Source: Acinetobacter sp. ANC 4805 (GTDB lineage: Bacteria; Pseudomonadota; Gammaproteobacteria; Pseudomonadales; Moraxellaceae). Taken from it: a stretch of DNA of 64,000 nucleotides. The notes under the pieces were generated by a model that saw nothing but the letters and a program-made list of their open reading frames with translations, did not search any database and was not told the DNA's origin. Positions 1 through 9,390 of this stretch are shown piece by piece. The DNA lies in assembly GCF_022549495.1 (NCBI RefSeq), contig NZ_JAKZGD010000001.1:434001-498000 (forward strand), given 5' to 3'. The position numbers and the translations under genes were made by a program. Numbering within the stretch: position 1 is the first letter of the stretch; the number at the start of each line of letters is the position of its first letter.

Positions 1-203
1 AATATTTCGAAGGCAAGCCAGTCATCGAAACTGTGAAGCGCGTAAGCCGTCCAGGTCTTCGTCAATATCGCGGTAAAGATGCACTTCCTAGCGTTAAGCA
101 AGGTTTAGGTGTTGCAATTGTTTCTACAAGCAAAGGCATCATGACTGATCGCGCTGCACGTGCTGCAGGCGTTGGTGGTGAAGTTATTGCTTTTGTTTCT
201 TAA
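1..203 (+). CDS. rpsH: 30S ribosomal protein S8 (uS8), C-terminal part
   Basis: The window opens inside this gene, and the reading frame (first full codon at base 3) runs to a TAA. The visible 66 residues contain the RPGLRQYRG and [14 protein letters not shown] segments and end in GGEVIAFVS, which is the typical uS8 C-terminus. uS8 binds the central domain of 16S rRNA, and in enterobacteria it also represses the spc operon. It sits 13 bases before rplF, the standard spc operon order. The start lies outside the window, so the N-terminus cannot be described. Confidence 0.96.
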   Translation, partial: YFEGKPVIETVKRVSRPGLRQYRGKDALPSVKQGLGVAIVSTSKGIMTDRAARAAGVGGEVIAFVS

Positions 204-216
204 TAGGTGATTCCTC

Positions 217-750
217 ATGTCTCGTGTGGCTAAAGCCCCAGTAACTGTACCTAATGGTGTAACAGTTACTCAGAACGGCCGGCAGGTCGAAGTGAAAGGC
301 AGCAAAGGTACATTGTCTTTCAACCTGCATGCGCTGGTCGAGCTAAAACAGGAAGAAGGTAAACTTCAACTTGCTCCAGTTAAAGAGTCGAAAGATGCTT
401 GGATGCAAGCTGGTACTGCTCGCGCTGTATTGAATAACCTTGTAAAAGGGGTTAGTGAAGGCTTCGAACGTAAGTTACAGCTCGTTGGTGTTGGTTATAA
501 AGCAGCGGTTAAAGGTAGTATCGTTAATCTTGCTTTAGGTTATTCACACCCAATTGACTACGCTTTACCTGAAGGTGTAACAGCGGAAACTCCAACTGCT
601 ACTGAAATCATTTTGAAATCAGCAAACAAGCAGTTGTTAGGTCAAGTAGCAGCGGAAATCCGTGCATACCGTTCTCCTGAACCATATAAAGGTAAAGGTG
701 TTCGTTATTCGGATGAAGTTATTCTTCGTAAAGAAGCTAAGAAGAAATAA
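217..750 (+). CDS. rplF: 50S ribosomal protein L6 (uL6)
   Basis: The 177-residue protein has the usual uL6 length. The N-terminus ([12 protein letters not shown]) and the C-terminal segment with [11 protein letters not shown] are the family hallmarks; the latter lies in the second of two related alpha/beta domains. uL6 binds 23S rRNA near the sarcin-ricin loop and the factor-binding site. A TAATAGGTGATTCCTC spacer separates it from rpsH, with GGTGA as a plausible ribosome binding site. It belongs to the spc operon and is followed 14 bases later by rplR. Nothing unusual is visible. Confidence 0.98.
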   Translation: MSRVAKAPVTVPNGVTVTQNGRQVEVKGSKGTLSFNLHALVELKQEEGKLQLAPVKESKDAWMQAGTARAVLNNLVKGVSEGFERKLQLVGVGYKAAVKGSIVNLALGYSHPIDYALPEGVTAETPTATEIILKSANKQLLGQVAAEIRAYRSPEPYKGKGVRYSDEVILRKEAKKK

Positions 751-764
751 GGCGCGAGGTTCTT

Positions 765-1115
765 ATGAACGAAAAGAAACAAACCCGTTTGCGTCGTGCG
801 AAAAGCACACGCTTGCACATTCGTGCATTGGGTGCGACTCGTTTGTGTGTAAACCGCACTCCGCGTCACATCTATGCTCAAGTTATTTCAGCAGATGGTG
901 GCAAAGTTTTAGCGCAAGCTTCAACTTTAGATGCATCTTTGCGTAGTGGTGCGACTGGTAATATCGATGCAGCAACTAAGGTTGGTGCTTTAATCGCAGA
1001 ACGTGCTAAAGCAGCTGGCGTTACTAAAGTTGCATTTGACCGTTCTGGTTTTAAATATCATGGTCGTATCAAAGCCTTGGCTGATGCTGCTCGTGAAGGC
1101 GGCTTGGAGTTCTAA
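765..1115 (+). CDS. rplR: 50S ribosomal protein L18 (uL18)
   Basis: The 116-residue basic protein begins [20 protein letters not shown], a classic uL18 arginine-rich N-terminus, and ends with [20 protein letters not shown], the conserved C-terminal signature. uL18 binds 5S rRNA together with uL5 and attaches it to the large subunit. GCGAGGT ahead of the start is a good ribosome binding site. Only two bases separate its stop from the rpsE start, so the two are probably translationally coupled. An overlapping ORF in another frame (662-946) is a shadow. Confidence 0.98.
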   Translation: MNEKKQTRLRRAKSTRLHIRALGATRLCVNRTPRHIYAQVISADGGKVLAQASTLDASLRSGATGNIDAATKVGALIAERAKAAGVTKVAFDRSGFKYHGRIKALADAAREGGLEF

Positions 1116-1117
1116 TC

Positions 1118-1615
1118 ATGGCGAAAGTTGAACAAAACGAAGGTCTCGTTGAAAAGCTGGTTGCCGTTGATCGTGTAGCCAAAGTTGTTAAGGGTGGTCG
1201 TATCTTCTCTTTCACAGCATTAACTGTTGTGGGTGATGGTAATGGTCGTGTAGGTTTTGGTCGTGGTAAAGCGCGTGAAGTTCCAGCTGCTATTTCTAAA
1301 GCACTTGAAGCTGCACGTCGCAACATGATTACTGTAGACCTTGCGGGGACTACTTTACAACACCCTGTGAATGCTCGTCATGGTGCAAGCCGTGTATACA
1401 TGCAACCTGCTTCAGAAGGTACTGGCGTAATTGCTGGTGGCGCGATGCGTGCTGTTCTCGAAGCTGCAGGTGTACATAACGTACTTGCTAAATGTTATGG
1501 TTCTACAAATGCTGCTAACGTAGTAAACGCAACTTTTAAAGGTTTGCGTGATATGACTTCTCCTGAGAAAGTCGCTGCGAAACGTGGTCTTTCAGTAGAA
1601 CAAATTCAAGGGTAA
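1118..1615 (+). CDS. rpsE: 30S ribosomal protein S5 (uS5)
   Basis: At 165 residues it matches the family. It has the N-terminal double-stranded-RNA-binding fold ([38 protein letters not shown]) followed by the C-terminal domain with the [13 protein letters not shown] region. uS5 sits by the mRNA entry channel and the decoding site; changes in its N-terminal loop affect accuracy and spectinomycin response in other bacteria. The [15 protein letters not shown] loop looks ordinary here. The gene lies in spc operon order between rplR and rpmD. Confidence 0.98.
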   Translation: MAKVEQNEGLVEKLVAVDRVAKVVKGGRIFSFTALTVVGDGNGRVGFGRGKAREVPAAISKALEAARRNMITVDLAGTTLQHPVNARHGASRVYMQPASEGTGVIAGGAMRAVLEAAGVHNVLAKCYGSTNAANVVNATFKGLRDMTSPEKVAAKRGLSVEQIQG

Positions 1616-1621
1616 TCAATC

Positions 1622-1798
1622 ATGAAAACGATTAAAGTTACCCAGACTAAATCTTCTTCGCATCGTTTAAAAAATCATAAACTTTGCCTAAAAGGTCTAG
1701 GTCTGCGTCGTATTGGTCATACTGTAGAAGTGCAAGATACGCCTTCTAACCGTGGTATGGTCAACAAAGTTTACTATATGGTTAGTGTAGAGGAATAA
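1622..1798 (+). CDS. rpmD: 50S ribosomal protein L30 (uL30)
   Basis: This 58-residue ORF starts [11 protein letters not shown] and contains [28 protein letters not shown], split here only by wording, the uL30 core that contacts 23S rRNA. The length is the bacterial norm (about 58-60 residues). It sits six bases after the rpsE stop and three before the rplO start, the invariant spc operon position. Recognition is by sequence and position, and both agree. Confidence 0.97.
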   Translation: MKTIKVTQTKSSSHRLKNHKLCLKGLGLRRIGHTVEVQDTPSNRGMVNKVYYMVSVEE

Positions 1799-1801
1799 GC
1801 C

Positions 1802-2242
1802 ATGACTCTGCGTTTAAATGAACTTGCACCTGCAGAAGGTGCTAAGCGTGAAAATCGTCGTTTAGGCCGTGGTATCGGTTCTGGCGTTGGTAAGACTGGT
1901 GGTCGTGGTATCAAGGGTCAAAACTCACGTAAAAGTGGTGGTACTCGTCCAGGCTTTGAAGGCGGTCAAACAGCGTTATATCGTCGTTTACCAAAATTCG
2001 GTTTCACTAGCCAAATCGCATTGAAAACTGCTGAAGTACGTTTGTCTGAATTGAATAAAGTTGAAGGTGATGTAATTAGCCTTGAGACTTTAAAAGCTGC
2101 GAACGTTGTTCGTCGTGATCAAATTCGTGCTCGCATCGTTCTTTCTGGTGAAATCACTCGCGCATTCACTGTTCAAGGTGTTGTGTTGACTAAAGGCGCT
2201 AAAGCTGCTGTTGAAGCTGCTGGCGGTAAAGTCGAGGAGTAA
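1802..2242 (+). CDS. rplO: 50S ribosomal protein L15 (uL15)
   Basis: The 146-residue protein carries the glycine- and arginine-rich N-terminal tail ([28 protein letters not shown]) that threads into 23S rRNA. It is followed by the [18 protein letters not shown] motif and a globular C-terminal domain. uL15 is a late-assembling large-subunit protein. It lies between rpmD and secY; GAGGAG at its 3' end doubles as the ribosome binding site of secY. Confidence 0.98.
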   Translation: MTLRLNELAPAEGAKRENRRLGRGIGSGVGKTGGRGIKGQNSRKSGGTRPGFEGGQTALYRRLPKFGFTSQIALKTAEVRLSELNKVEGDVISLETLKAANVVRRDQIRARIVLSGEITRAFTVQGVVLTKGAKAAVEAAGGKVEE

Positions 2243-2248
2243 TCTCGA

Positions 2249-3607
2249 GTGTCTATGACTCCTAGTTCTTCAGGTCATGTAAACATGATGAAAGGCCAAC
2301 CATTTCATGTGAAATATCGTGAAATTATTCGTCGATTAATGTTTTTGATTGGCGCGTTATTGGTCTTTCGACTAGGAGCGCATATTCCGTTGCCGGGGAT
2401 TGATAATGTAGCGCTAGCTCAGTTTTTTAAAGCTAATGAAGGTACCTTCTTAGGTTTATTTAACATGTTCTCTGGCGGTGCGTTAGAACGCATGTCGATT
2501 TTAGCACTAGGAATTATGCCGTATATTTCTGCATCGATCATCGTGCAGCTGATGTCAACGGTAGTTCCTTCGCTAGAAGCTTTGAAAAAAGAAGGCGAGC
2601 AAGGTAAACGTAAGATCAATCAATATACACGTTATGGCACCTTATTTCTTGCACTTGTGCAAGGTGTAGGGATGTGTGCTGGTCTGATTAGTCAGGGTAT
2701 TACGCTGTCTGCGGGCTTGGCATTTTATGTTCCAGCAGTGACTTCTTTAGTTGCTGGGACAATGTTTTTGATGTGGTTGGGAGAGCAAATTACCGAACGT
2801 GGTGTTGGTAACGGTATCTCAATGATCATTTTTGCAGGTATTGTGGCAGGGTTACCAAATTTGGTGATTCAGTCATTTAGCTCTGTTGAAAATGGCCAAG
2901 GTAGTTTAATTGGTTTAGCTGTATTCGGTTTACTCTCATTAGCCGTTTTAGCTGCGATCGTGTTTATTGAAAAAGCACAACGTCGTATTCCAGTGAACTA
3001 TGCACAGAAGCAGCAAGGTCGTCGTGTATTTACTGCACAGCAAACACATTTGCCATTAAAAATTAATATGGCAGGTGTAATTCCAGCAATTTTTGCAAGC
3101 TCATTGTTATTATTTCCAGCGAGCTTGGGACAGTGGTTGGGGAGTGCTGATCCAAATGCAGGGATTGTCAAACGTAGCCTACAAGATCTGGCATTGGTGT
3201 TATCGCCTGGACAGCCGTTGTATTTAATGCTCTTTGGTGCGTTAATTATTTTCTTCTGTTATTTCTACACGGCACTCGTATTTAGTCCGAAAGAAGTATC
3301 AGAGAATTTAAAACGCAGTGGAGCATATGTGCCTGGTATCCGCCCAGGTGAGCAAACGGCTCGTTATTTAGATCATATTCTTAACCGTTTGACCTTTATT
3401 GGTGCAATCTACATTACCGTAGTGTGTTTAATGCCTATGGTTCTACAAAGTTCGTTTGGTATTCCATTCCATTTGGGTGGAACATCTTTACTGATTGTAG
3501 TGGTAGTCGTGATGGACTTTATGGCGCAACTTCAAGCGCACCTTACGTCGCATCAATATGATAATCAAACGTTAATGAGAAAAACGACTGCTCATCCTAA
3601 GGGATAA
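2249..3607 (+). CDS. secY: Protein translocase subunit SecY
   Basis: SecY forms the protein-conducting channel of the inner membrane with SecE and SecG. The 452-residue product has ten predicted membrane segments. The plug region near HIPLPGIDN, the TM2 segment [13 protein letters not shown] and the cytoplasmic loops [10 protein letters not shown] and [10 protein letters not shown] are visible. The start is taken as GTG at 2249 because GAGGAG (2234-2239) is nine bases upstream; ATG at 2255 would be 15 bases away and is the less likely alternative. It is the penultimate gene of the spc operon, followed by rpmJ. Confidence 0.97.
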
Positions 3608-3627
3608 GCGCACTTAGAGGTTTCATC

Positions 3628-3744
3628 ATGAAAGTACAAGCTTCTGTAAAGAAAATTTGTGGTAGCTGTAAAGTTATCCGTCGTAATGGGGTTATTCGCG
3701 TGATTTGTAGCGCAGAACCTCGTCATAAGCAGCGTCAAGGTTAA
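3628..3744 (+). CDS. rpmJ: 50S ribosomal protein L36 (bL36), zinc-binding form
   Basis: The ORF encodes 38 residues beginning [19 protein letters not shown] and ending [10 protein letters not shown]. Cys11, Cys14, Cys27 and His33 form the zinc ribbon of the C+ type of bL36; many bacteria also carry a Cys-less paralogue used under zinc starvation, not seen here. TTAGAGG upstream is the ribosome binding site. It closes the spc operon 20 bases after secY, as in Escherichia coli. Confidence 0.97.
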
Positions 3745-3759
3745 TTTAATTAAGACCTG

Positions 3760-3816
3760 TTGATTTCAGTAGGCTAATTAGGTTATTATCCGCCCCTCAA
3801 GATTTTTGTGGGGCGG
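3760..3816 (+). promoter_or_regulatory. Alpha-operon leader: promoter-like sequence and GC-rich hairpin
   Basis: Two signals overlap in the 107-base gap between rpmJ and rpsM. TTGATT (3760-3765) and TATTAT (3784-3789), 18 bases apart, resemble a sigma-70 promoter. CCGCCCC (3790-3796) and GGGGCGG (3810-3816) form a perfect 7-bp hairpin with a 13-base loop. The hairpin lacks a run of Ts, so it is a poor intrinsic terminator. It could be a leader structure, for example a target for S4 autoregulation as known in enterobacteria, but that is inference. A start site predicted from the -10 would fall inside the first arm, so both readings may not hold together. Confidence 0.45.
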
Positions 3817-3851
3817 TTGATTATCTTGACTGCCTTTTTGGAGAAAATTGA

Positions 3852-4208
3852 ATGGCTCGTATTGCCGGTGTAAACATTCCGGATAACAAGCATGCTGTTA
3901 TCTCTCTCACGTATATTTTTGGTATCGGTCGCCATACTGCTAAGAATATCTTAGCTGCTGTAGGTATCACTGAAACTACAAAAATTCGTGAATTAGATGA
4001 TGCTCAGCTTGATGCGATTCGTGCAGAAGTTGCTAAGGTTCCGACCGAAGGTGATTTACGTCGCGAAATTTCCATGAACATCAAACGTTTAATGGATTTA
4101 GGCTGCTACCGCGGTCTTCGTCATCGTCGCAGCTTGCCTGTTCGCGGACAACGCACCAAAACTAACGCACGTACCCGTAAAGGTCCGCGCAAACCGATTA
4201 AAAAGTAA
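3852..4208 (+). CDS. rpsM: 30S ribosomal protein S13 (uS13)
   Basis: The 118-residue protein starts [20 protein letters not shown], the canonical uS13 N-terminus, and has the [20 protein letters not shown] segment and a basic C-terminal tail (KGPRKPIKK). uS13 lies at the head of the small subunit and contacts the P-site tRNA and the large subunit. TTTTGGAGAAAATTG provides a strong GGAG ribosome binding site. It is the first gene of the alpha operon. Confidence 0.98.
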
Positions 4209-4227
4209 GATTTCTGGAAGCTAAAAG

Positions 4228-4614
4228 ATGGCTAAAGATACTCGCACACGCAAGAAGGTCACTCGTACCGTCTCTGAAGGTGTTGCACACATTCACGCGT
4301 CTTTTAATAACACCATTGTAACGATTACCGATCGTCAAGGTAATGCATTGGCTTGGGCTACCTCAGGTGGACAAGGCTTCCGTGGTTCACGTAAATCAAC
4401 TCCGTTCGCTGCTCAGGTAGCTGCTGAAGTTGCTGGTAAAGCAGCTTTGGATTACGGTTTGAAAAACCTAGACGTCCTTGTAAAAGGTCCTGGTCCAGGT
4501 CGTGAGTCTGCGGTTCGTGCATTAGGCGCAGTGGGTTATAAGATTAACAGCATTACCGATGTGACACCAATTCCTCACAACGGTTGCCGTCCACCTAAAA
4601 AACGTCGCGTGTAA
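4228..4614 (+). CDS. rpsK: 30S ribosomal protein S11 (uS11)
   Basis: The protein has 128 residues. The [19 protein letters not shown] segment, the [18 protein letters not shown] segment and the C-terminal [13 protein letters not shown] tail are diagnostic. uS11 forms part of the small-subunit platform near the mRNA exit and is needed for correct start-site selection. It follows rpsM by 19 bases and precedes rpsD by 12, the normal alpha operon order, and nothing departs from the family. Confidence 0.98.
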
Positions 4615-4626
4615 GGAGAAACATTC

Positions 4627-5253
4627 ATGGCTCGTTATATTGGTCCAAAATGCAAACTCTCTCGCCGCGAAGGGACAGACCTGCAACTTAAATCAGGCGT
4701 TAAACCGTTTGATGTAAAAACCAAAAAACACAATAAAGCACCTGGTCAACATGGTCAGGCTCGTGGTGGTAAGCAATCTGAGTATTCACTACAATTACGT
4801 GAAAAACAAAAAGTACGTCGTATGTACGGTGTGTTAGAGCGTCAATTTAGTAACTACTATAAAGAAGCAGCTCGTGTGAAAGGCGCAACAGGTGAAAACT
4901 TGTTGAAATTGCTTGAAAGCCGTCTTGATAACGTAGTTTATCGCATGGGTTTTGGTTCTACACGTTCAGAAGCTCGTCAATTAGTATCTCACCGTTCTAT
5001 TACTTTAAATGGTCGTCGTGTAAACATTGCGTCTATTCAAGTAAAAGCGGGTGATGTAATTGCAGTGCATGAAGGTGCTAAACAACAATTGCGTATTAAA
5101 AACGCTATTGAATTAGCTGCTCAACGTGGTATTCCTGCTTGGATGGAAGTTGATCATTCTAAGTTGGAAGGTACGTTTAAAGCTGCACCAGATCGCTCTG
5201 ATTTACCTGCTGAAATCAACGAAAGCTTGATTGTAGAATTGTATTCTAAATAA
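4627..5253 (+). CDS. rpsD: 30S ribosomal protein S4 (uS4)
   Basis: uS4 is a primary 16S rRNA binder, nucleates small-subunit assembly and in enterobacteria represses the alpha operon. The 208-residue length matches. The start [19 protein letters not shown], the [15 protein letters not shown] segment and the S4 RNA-binding domain ([27 protein letters not shown], shown in two overlapping parts in the family) are present. GTAAGGAGAAACATTC gives a strong ribosome binding site. It sits between rpsK and rpoA. Confidence 0.98.
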   Translation: MARYIGPKCKLSRREGTDLQLKSGVKPFDVKTKKHNKAPGQHGQARGGKQSEYSLQLREKQKVRRMYGVLERQFSNYYKEAARVKGATGENLLKLLESRLDNVVYRMGFGSTRSEARQLVSHRSITLNGRRVNIASIQVKAGDVIAVHEGAKQQLRIKNAIELAAQRGIPAWMEVDHSKLEGTFKAAPDRSDLPAEINESLIVELYSK

Positions 5254-5271
5254 TCCTTGAGGTAGCAATAA

Positions 5272-6279
5272 ATGACGCGTACTGCAAACGAGTTTCTAAC
5301 TCCGCAAGCGATCAAGGTCGAAGCGGTGAGCGGGACCTCGGCAAAAGTGATTCTTGAACCTTTAGAGCGTGGCTTTGGTCATACTCTAGGTAATGCTTTA
5401 CGTCGCATTCTATTGTCTTCTTTACCTGGCGCTGCTGTGGTTGAAGTTGAGATAGAAGGCGTCGAGCACGAGTACAGTACTTTAGAAGGCTTGCAGCAGG
5501 ACATCGTCGAGCTCTTGCTGAACCTAAAAGGATTGTCTATTAAGCTGTTCGATCAAAATGAAGCATATTTAACATTAGAGAAACAAGGTGCAGGTGATGT
5601 AACAGCAGCTGACCTTCGTTTACCTCATAATGTTGAAGTGGTTAACCCAGATCATTTGATCGGTACTTTGAGTTCTTCTGGTTCATTAAAAATGCGCCTT
5701 AAAGTAGCTCAAGGTCGTGGTTATGAGACATCTGACTCACGTTTCCCTGAAGGTGAAACACGTCCTGTAGGTCGTTTACAGTTAGATGCTTCTTATAGCC
5801 CAATCAAGCGCGTGTCTTACACAGTTGAAAATGCTCGTGTAGAACAGCGTACCGATCTTGATAAGTTAGTGATTGATCTTGAAACTAACGGAACGGTTGA
5901 TCCTGAAGAAGCAATCCGCAAAGCGGCAACAATTTTGCAACAACAAATTGCAATTTTTGTTGATCTTCAGAAAGACCAAACTCCTGTTGCTCAAGAGCCT
6001 CGCGAAGAAGTTGACCCAATCTTGCTTCGTCCAGTAGATGATCTCGAGCTTACTGTTCGTTCTGCTAACTGTTTGAAGGCAGAAAATATTTACTACATTG
6101 GTGATCTTGTTCAACGTACTGAAGTTGAGTTGTTAAAAACTCCTAACTTAGGTAAAAAATCGTTAACTGAGATCAAAGATGTTTTGGCATCGAAAGGTTT
6201 ACAACTCGGCATGCGTTTAGAGAACTGGCCACCAGCTAGTCTCCGTATGGATGACCGTTTTGCCTATCGTAGCCGTTAA
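5272..6279 (+). CDS. rpoA: RNA polymerase alpha subunit
   Basis: The 335-residue product has two domains. The assembly domain (about 1-235) contains [18 protein letters not shown], used for alpha dimerisation and beta/beta-prime contacts. The C-terminal domain (about 250-325) contains [19 protein letters not shown] and [20 protein letters not shown], which bind UP elements and activators. The linker is short and acidic ([18 protein letters not shown]). The gene lies in the alpha operon between rpsD and rplQ with only 18 bases on either side. Confidence 0.98.
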   Translation: MTRTANEFLTPQAIKVEAVSGTSAKVILEPLERGFGHTLGNALRRILLSSLPGAAVVEVEIEGVEHEYSTLEGLQQDIVELLLNLKGLSIKLFDQNEAYLTLEKQGAGDVTAADLRLPHNVEVVNPDHLIGTLSSSGSLKMRLKVAQGRGYETSDSRFPEGETRPVGRLQLDASYSPIKRVSYTVENARVEQRTDLDKLVIDLETNGTVDPEEAIRKAATILQQQIAIFVDLQKDQTPVAQEPREEVDPILLRPVDDLELTVRSANCLKAENIYYIGDLVQRTEVELLKTPNLGKKSLTEIKDVLASKGLQLGMRLENWPPASLRMDDRFAYRSR

Positions 6280-6297
6280 TTAAGTAGGACTATCACC

Positions 6298-6663
6298 ATG
6301 CGTCATCGTAATAGTGGTGTGAAATTAGGCCGTACAAGCAGCCACCGTAAGGCGTTGTTCCAAAACTTAACAAATGCTTTAGTTGAGCATGAGTTAATTA
6401 AAACAACTTTGCCTAAAGCGAAAGAACTTCGCCGCGTTGCTGAGCCTTTAATCACTTTGGCTAAAAACGATACTGTTGCAAACCGTCGCTTAGCGTTTGC
6501 TCGTACTCGTTCAGCAGCAACTGTTGGTAAATTATTTACCGTTCTTGGCCCTCGTTACAAAGAACGTAACGGCGGTTATCTTCGTGTTCTTAAAGCGGGC
6601 TTCCGTGCAGGTGATGCTGCACCGATGGCTTACGTTGAACTCGTTGACCGTGAAGTAAAATAA
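6298..6663 (+). CDS. rplQ: 50S ribosomal protein L17 (bL17)
   Basis: The 121-residue protein starts [20 protein letters not shown], the defining bL17 N-terminus, followed by [19 protein letters not shown] and the [18 protein letters not shown] segment. bL17 lies near the peptide exit tunnel on the large subunit. It is the last gene of the alpha operon and is followed 32 bases later by a strong intrinsic terminator, confirming the operon end. Confidence 0.98.
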   Translation: MRHRNSGVKLGRTSSHRKALFQNLTNALVEHELIKTTLPKAKELRRVAEPLITLAKNDTVANRRLAFARTRSAATVGKLFTVLGPRYKERNGGYLRVLKAGFRAGDAAPMAYVELVDREVK

Positions 6664-6694
6664 TACTTCTACGTGTAGAACAGTCAGTTGTTCC

Positions 6695-6726
6695 AAAAAA
6701 GACCGGTGTAATAGCCGGTCTTTTTT
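6695..6726 (+). terminator. Intrinsic terminator of the alpha operon
   Basis: GACCGG (6701-6706) pairs with CCGGTC (6715-6720) around an 8-base loop. The arms are extended by A6 on the left and T6 on the right, giving a stem of up to 12 bp. A smaller inverted repeat (TTCTAC/GTAGAA) lies just upstream at 6667-6680. The position immediately after rplQ fits transcription ending here. Confidence 0.88.
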
Positions 6727-6885
6727 ATTGTTGAATATTTAAAGAAGACCGCTTTTCAGTGTCAAAAAGCTATTAATTTCTGTCTAAATCGTTATAAGTT
6801 GGTTAGATAGACTCATGATGTTCATATTTATAAAGTATTATTAAAACTCAAAGAACGAAAAACAAATTTAATTTAAAGGCAGAAA

Positions 6886-7446
6886 ATGAAAATTTTCGGG
6901 TTCATATCTATTATTTTAGGAATAATTTTCTCTATGCATACATCAGCTAATCCAACCTTCTCAAATGAGCTATTAATTAAAGCAAAGAATGGTGATTCAT
7001 CAACACAATTAGAATTAGCAGACGTTTATATACATGGTTATGGGATTGAGGAAGATGAAGTTCAAGCCGAATCTTGGGCGATGAAGTCTGCTGAAAATGG
7101 TAATGTAAATGCTATGTATTGGCTAGGTGACGGGTATGCAATGTATGCAGGTTTGGTTGAAGATACAGATCCTATAGATGCTGAAGATCATTATAAAAAA
7201 GCGTTTATTTGGTTTTCCAAGGGATCAGAACTCGATCATATTGATTCTATGGTTGGCTTAGCTAGGTTATATCGTAATGGTGAGGGGGTTACAAAGAATA
7301 TTGAGCAAGCATTAGATTTGCTTAAGAAATCTGCTGCTAGAGGAAGTAAAGAGGCTATGAGAGAGATGGAGTTTATGTATCAATATGGAATAGGTGTAGA
7401 ACAAAATTTAGATACTGCAAAATTTTGGGAAGATAAAGCTAATTAA
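6886..7446 (+). CDS. Exported Sel1-like repeat protein
   Basis: The protein has 186 residues. Residues 1-21 (MKIFGFISIILGIIFSMHTSA) look like a Sec signal peptide, so the mature protein is probably periplasmic. The rest consists of about four Sel1/TPR-like repeats, seen in DVYIHGYGIEEDEVQAESWA, WLGDGYAM, LARLYRNGEGVTKNIEQAL and FMYQYGIGVEQNLDTAKFW. Such solenoids usually bind other proteins; no catalytic motif is visible and the partner is unknown. AAAGGCAG just ahead of the ATG is a plausible ribosome binding site. Its base composition is more AT-rich than the operon before it. It stands alone between the alpha operon terminator and almA. Confidence 0.85.
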   Translation: MKIFGFISIILGIIFSMHTSANPTFSNELLIKAKNGDSSTQLELADVYIHGYGIEEDEVQAESWAMKSAENGNVNAMYWLGDGYAMYAGLVEDTDPIDAEDHYKKAFIWFSKGSELDHIDSMVGLARLYRNGEGVTKNIEQALDLLKKSAARGSKEAMREMEFMYQYGIGVEQNLDTAKFWEDKAN

Positions 7447-7775
7447 TCTATTTTAAATTGTTGATTTCATTTTAATATCTTTTAAGCCATTCAAGCATAA
7501 TAACATTCTAGAATGGTTTCATTTTTATAAATATTTTAAATATCATTTTTCTAATGAACTCGAGCAGATAAAGTGCTAAACACTGCTATCTTTTCTTTTA
7601 ACTAAGAACCTCTAATAAAAGAAATCCAAGCAAAAATCTCAAGATTTTTCCTCCTCAATTTTCTACAAAATGTCCCGAAGTGATATAAAAAAACCGATGA
7701 ATGACTAAACTTGACATTGTGTATTGTCAGATTTGTGCTTTAATAAAGACATGATTTACACAGGGTATAAAAAAA
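7447..7775. other. Intergenic region upstream of the flavin monooxygenase gene
   Basis: These 329 AT-rich bases hold no convincing ORF. CCATTC and GAATGG (about 7488-7518) could pair as a weak hairpin behind the Sel1 gene, but there is no T-run directly after it. A TTGACA hexamer occurs at 7711-7716, 60 bases before the next start, but I find no good -10 at the right distance. A promoter for the downstream gene must lie here since no gene on this strand reads in. Confidence 0.4.
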
Positions 7776-9266
7776 ATGGAAAAGCAAGTTGATGTATTAA
7801 TTATTGGTGCAGGTATCTCTGGAATAGGGTTAGCTGTGCATCTCTCTAAGAACTGTCCACAACGTAAATTCGAAATCTTAGAACGTCGTGAAAGTTTCGG
7901 TGGAACTTGGGATTTATTCCGTTATCCTGGTATTCGTTCAGACTCTGATATGTCAACGTTTGGTTTTAACTTCAAGCCATGGGCAAAAGACAAAGTATTA
8001 GCTAGCGGTGCTGAGATTAAGGGTTATTTAAGTGATGTGATTAGTGAAAATCAGTTAAAAGATAAAATTCACTTTGGTCATCGTGTTCTTTCAGCAAACT
8101 ATGATTCTACAAAGAAAAAATGGTTAGTGGAGATCGAAGATAACAACAAGAAAAAACAAACGTGGTCTGCAAACTTTGTAATGGGTTGTACTGGTTACTA
8201 TAACTATGATCAGGGTTATGCACCTAAATTCCCGAAACAAGAAGATTTCAAAGGTCAGTTTATTCATCCACAGCATTGGCCAGAAAATTTAGATTACACT
8301 GGTAAGAAGGTTGTCATCATTGGTAGTGGTGCAACGGCAATTACGCTGGTACCTTCAATGGTGAAAGGTGGAGCAGGGCATGTCACGATGTTACAGCGTT
8401 CACCAACTTATATTGCAACGATTCCTTCAATTGACTTTATTTATGAGAAAACACGTAAATTTATGTCTGAGGAAACGGCGTATAAATTTACTCGTGCACG
8501 TAATATTGGTATGCAACGTGGTATTTATGCATTAGCGCAAAAATATCCGAAAACTGTACGTCGTTTATTGTTGAAAGGCATTGAATTGCAGCTTAAAGGT
8601 AAAGTGGATATGAAACACTTTACACCAAGCTATAATCCATGGGATCAACGTTTATGTGTTGTGCCAGACGGTGATTTATTCAAATCTTTACGTGAAGGCA
8701 AAGCAAGTGTTGAGACAGATCAAATTGAAAAATTCACTGCAAATGGTATCCAATTAAAATCTGGAAAACATTTAGAAGCGGATATTGTGATCTCAGCAAC
8801 TGGTTTGGAGATTCAGATCTTAGGTGGAGTGCAAGGTTCAATTGATGGTAAGCCAATGAACACATCTCAACATATGCTGTATCAAGGCGTGATGGTGAGT
8901 GATGTCCCTAACATGGCGATGATCATTGGTTACATCAATGCTTCATGGACATTAAAAGTTGATATTGCGGCTGATTATATTTGTCGTCTGATCAATCACA
9001 TGGATAAAAATGGTTTTGATGAAGTGATTGCACATGCTGATCCTTTACAGCGTGAAAATGACACGATCATGGGTAAAATGTCTTCTGGCTATATCGCACG
9101 TGCGGCTGATGTGATGCCTAAACAAGGTAAACAAGCACCGTGGAAGATCACAAATAACTATCTTGCCGATCGCAAAGAATTGAAAGATGCTAAGTTTAAT
9201 GATGACGTTTTACAATTTCAGAAGCGTGGTGATCAAACTAATCGTAAGCCAAAATTAGTATCATAA
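7776..9266 (+). CDS. almA: AlmA-type flavin-dependent monooxygenase (long-chain alkane metabolism)
   Basis: The 496-residue protein is an FAD- and NADPH-dependent class B monooxygenase. The FAD Rossmann motif GAGISG is at 11-16, followed by GGTWDLFRYPGIRSDSD around 42-58. The fingerprint FKGQFIHPQHWP (158-169) fits FxGxxxHxxxW, the Baeyer-Villiger form. The NADP motif GSGATA is at 183-188. It resembles Acinetobacter AlmA, needed for growth on long-chain alkanes; whether it acts on the terminal carbon or on sub-terminal ketones depends on substrate evidence not visible here. It is a single-gene unit with its own terminator, not linked to other alkane genes in the window. The downstream acyl-CoA dehydrogenase would fit with fatty acid breakdown, by inference. 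Confidence 0.88.
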   Translation: MEKQVDVLIIGAGISGIGLAVHLSKNCPQRKFEILERRESFGGTWDLFRYPGIRSDSDMSTFGFNFKPWAKDKVLASGAEIKGYLSDVISENQLKDKIHFGHRVLSANYDSTKKKWLVEIEDNNKKKQTWSANFVMGCTGYYNYDQGYAPKFPKQEDFKGQFIHPQHWPENLDYTGKKVVIIGSGATAITLVPSMVKGGAGHVTMLQRSPTYIATIPSIDFIYEKTRKFMSEETAYKFTRARNIGMQRGIYALAQKYPKTVRRLLLKGIELQLKGKVDMKHFTPSYNPWDQRLCVVPDGDLFKSLREGKASVETDQIEKFTANGIQLKSGKHLEADIVISATGLEIQILGGVQGSIDGKPMNTSQHMLYQGVMVSDVPNMAMIIGYINASWTLKVDIAADYICRLINHMDKNGFDEVIAHADPLQRENDTIMGKMSSGYIARAADVMPKQGKQAPWKITNNYLADRKELKDAKFNDDVLQFQKRGDQTNRKPKLVS

Positions 9267-9285
9267 GCTTTGTTGGAATGATTCT

Positions 9286-9316
9286 AAACCCTATGCATGC
9301 ATAGGGTTTTTTATTT
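9286..9316 (+). terminator. Intrinsic terminator after almA
   Basis: A perfect 24-base palindrome (9286-9309, arms AAACCCTATGCA and TGCATAGGGTTT) runs into further Ts (TTTTTTATTT). As RNA the central bases must open, leaving about ten base pairs with a small loop. It lies 20 bases after the almA stop. Confidence 0.85.
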
Positions 9317-9390
9317 ACAATAGTCATCTAAATCTTATAAATATCGCGTATATTGACCGCGATATAGAATTCAAAATCAGGGATAGCTTA

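Noticed and set aside
662-946. 94-residue ORF over the rplF/rplR junction
   Set aside because: It is out of frame inside two certain ribosomal genes and has no independent support.
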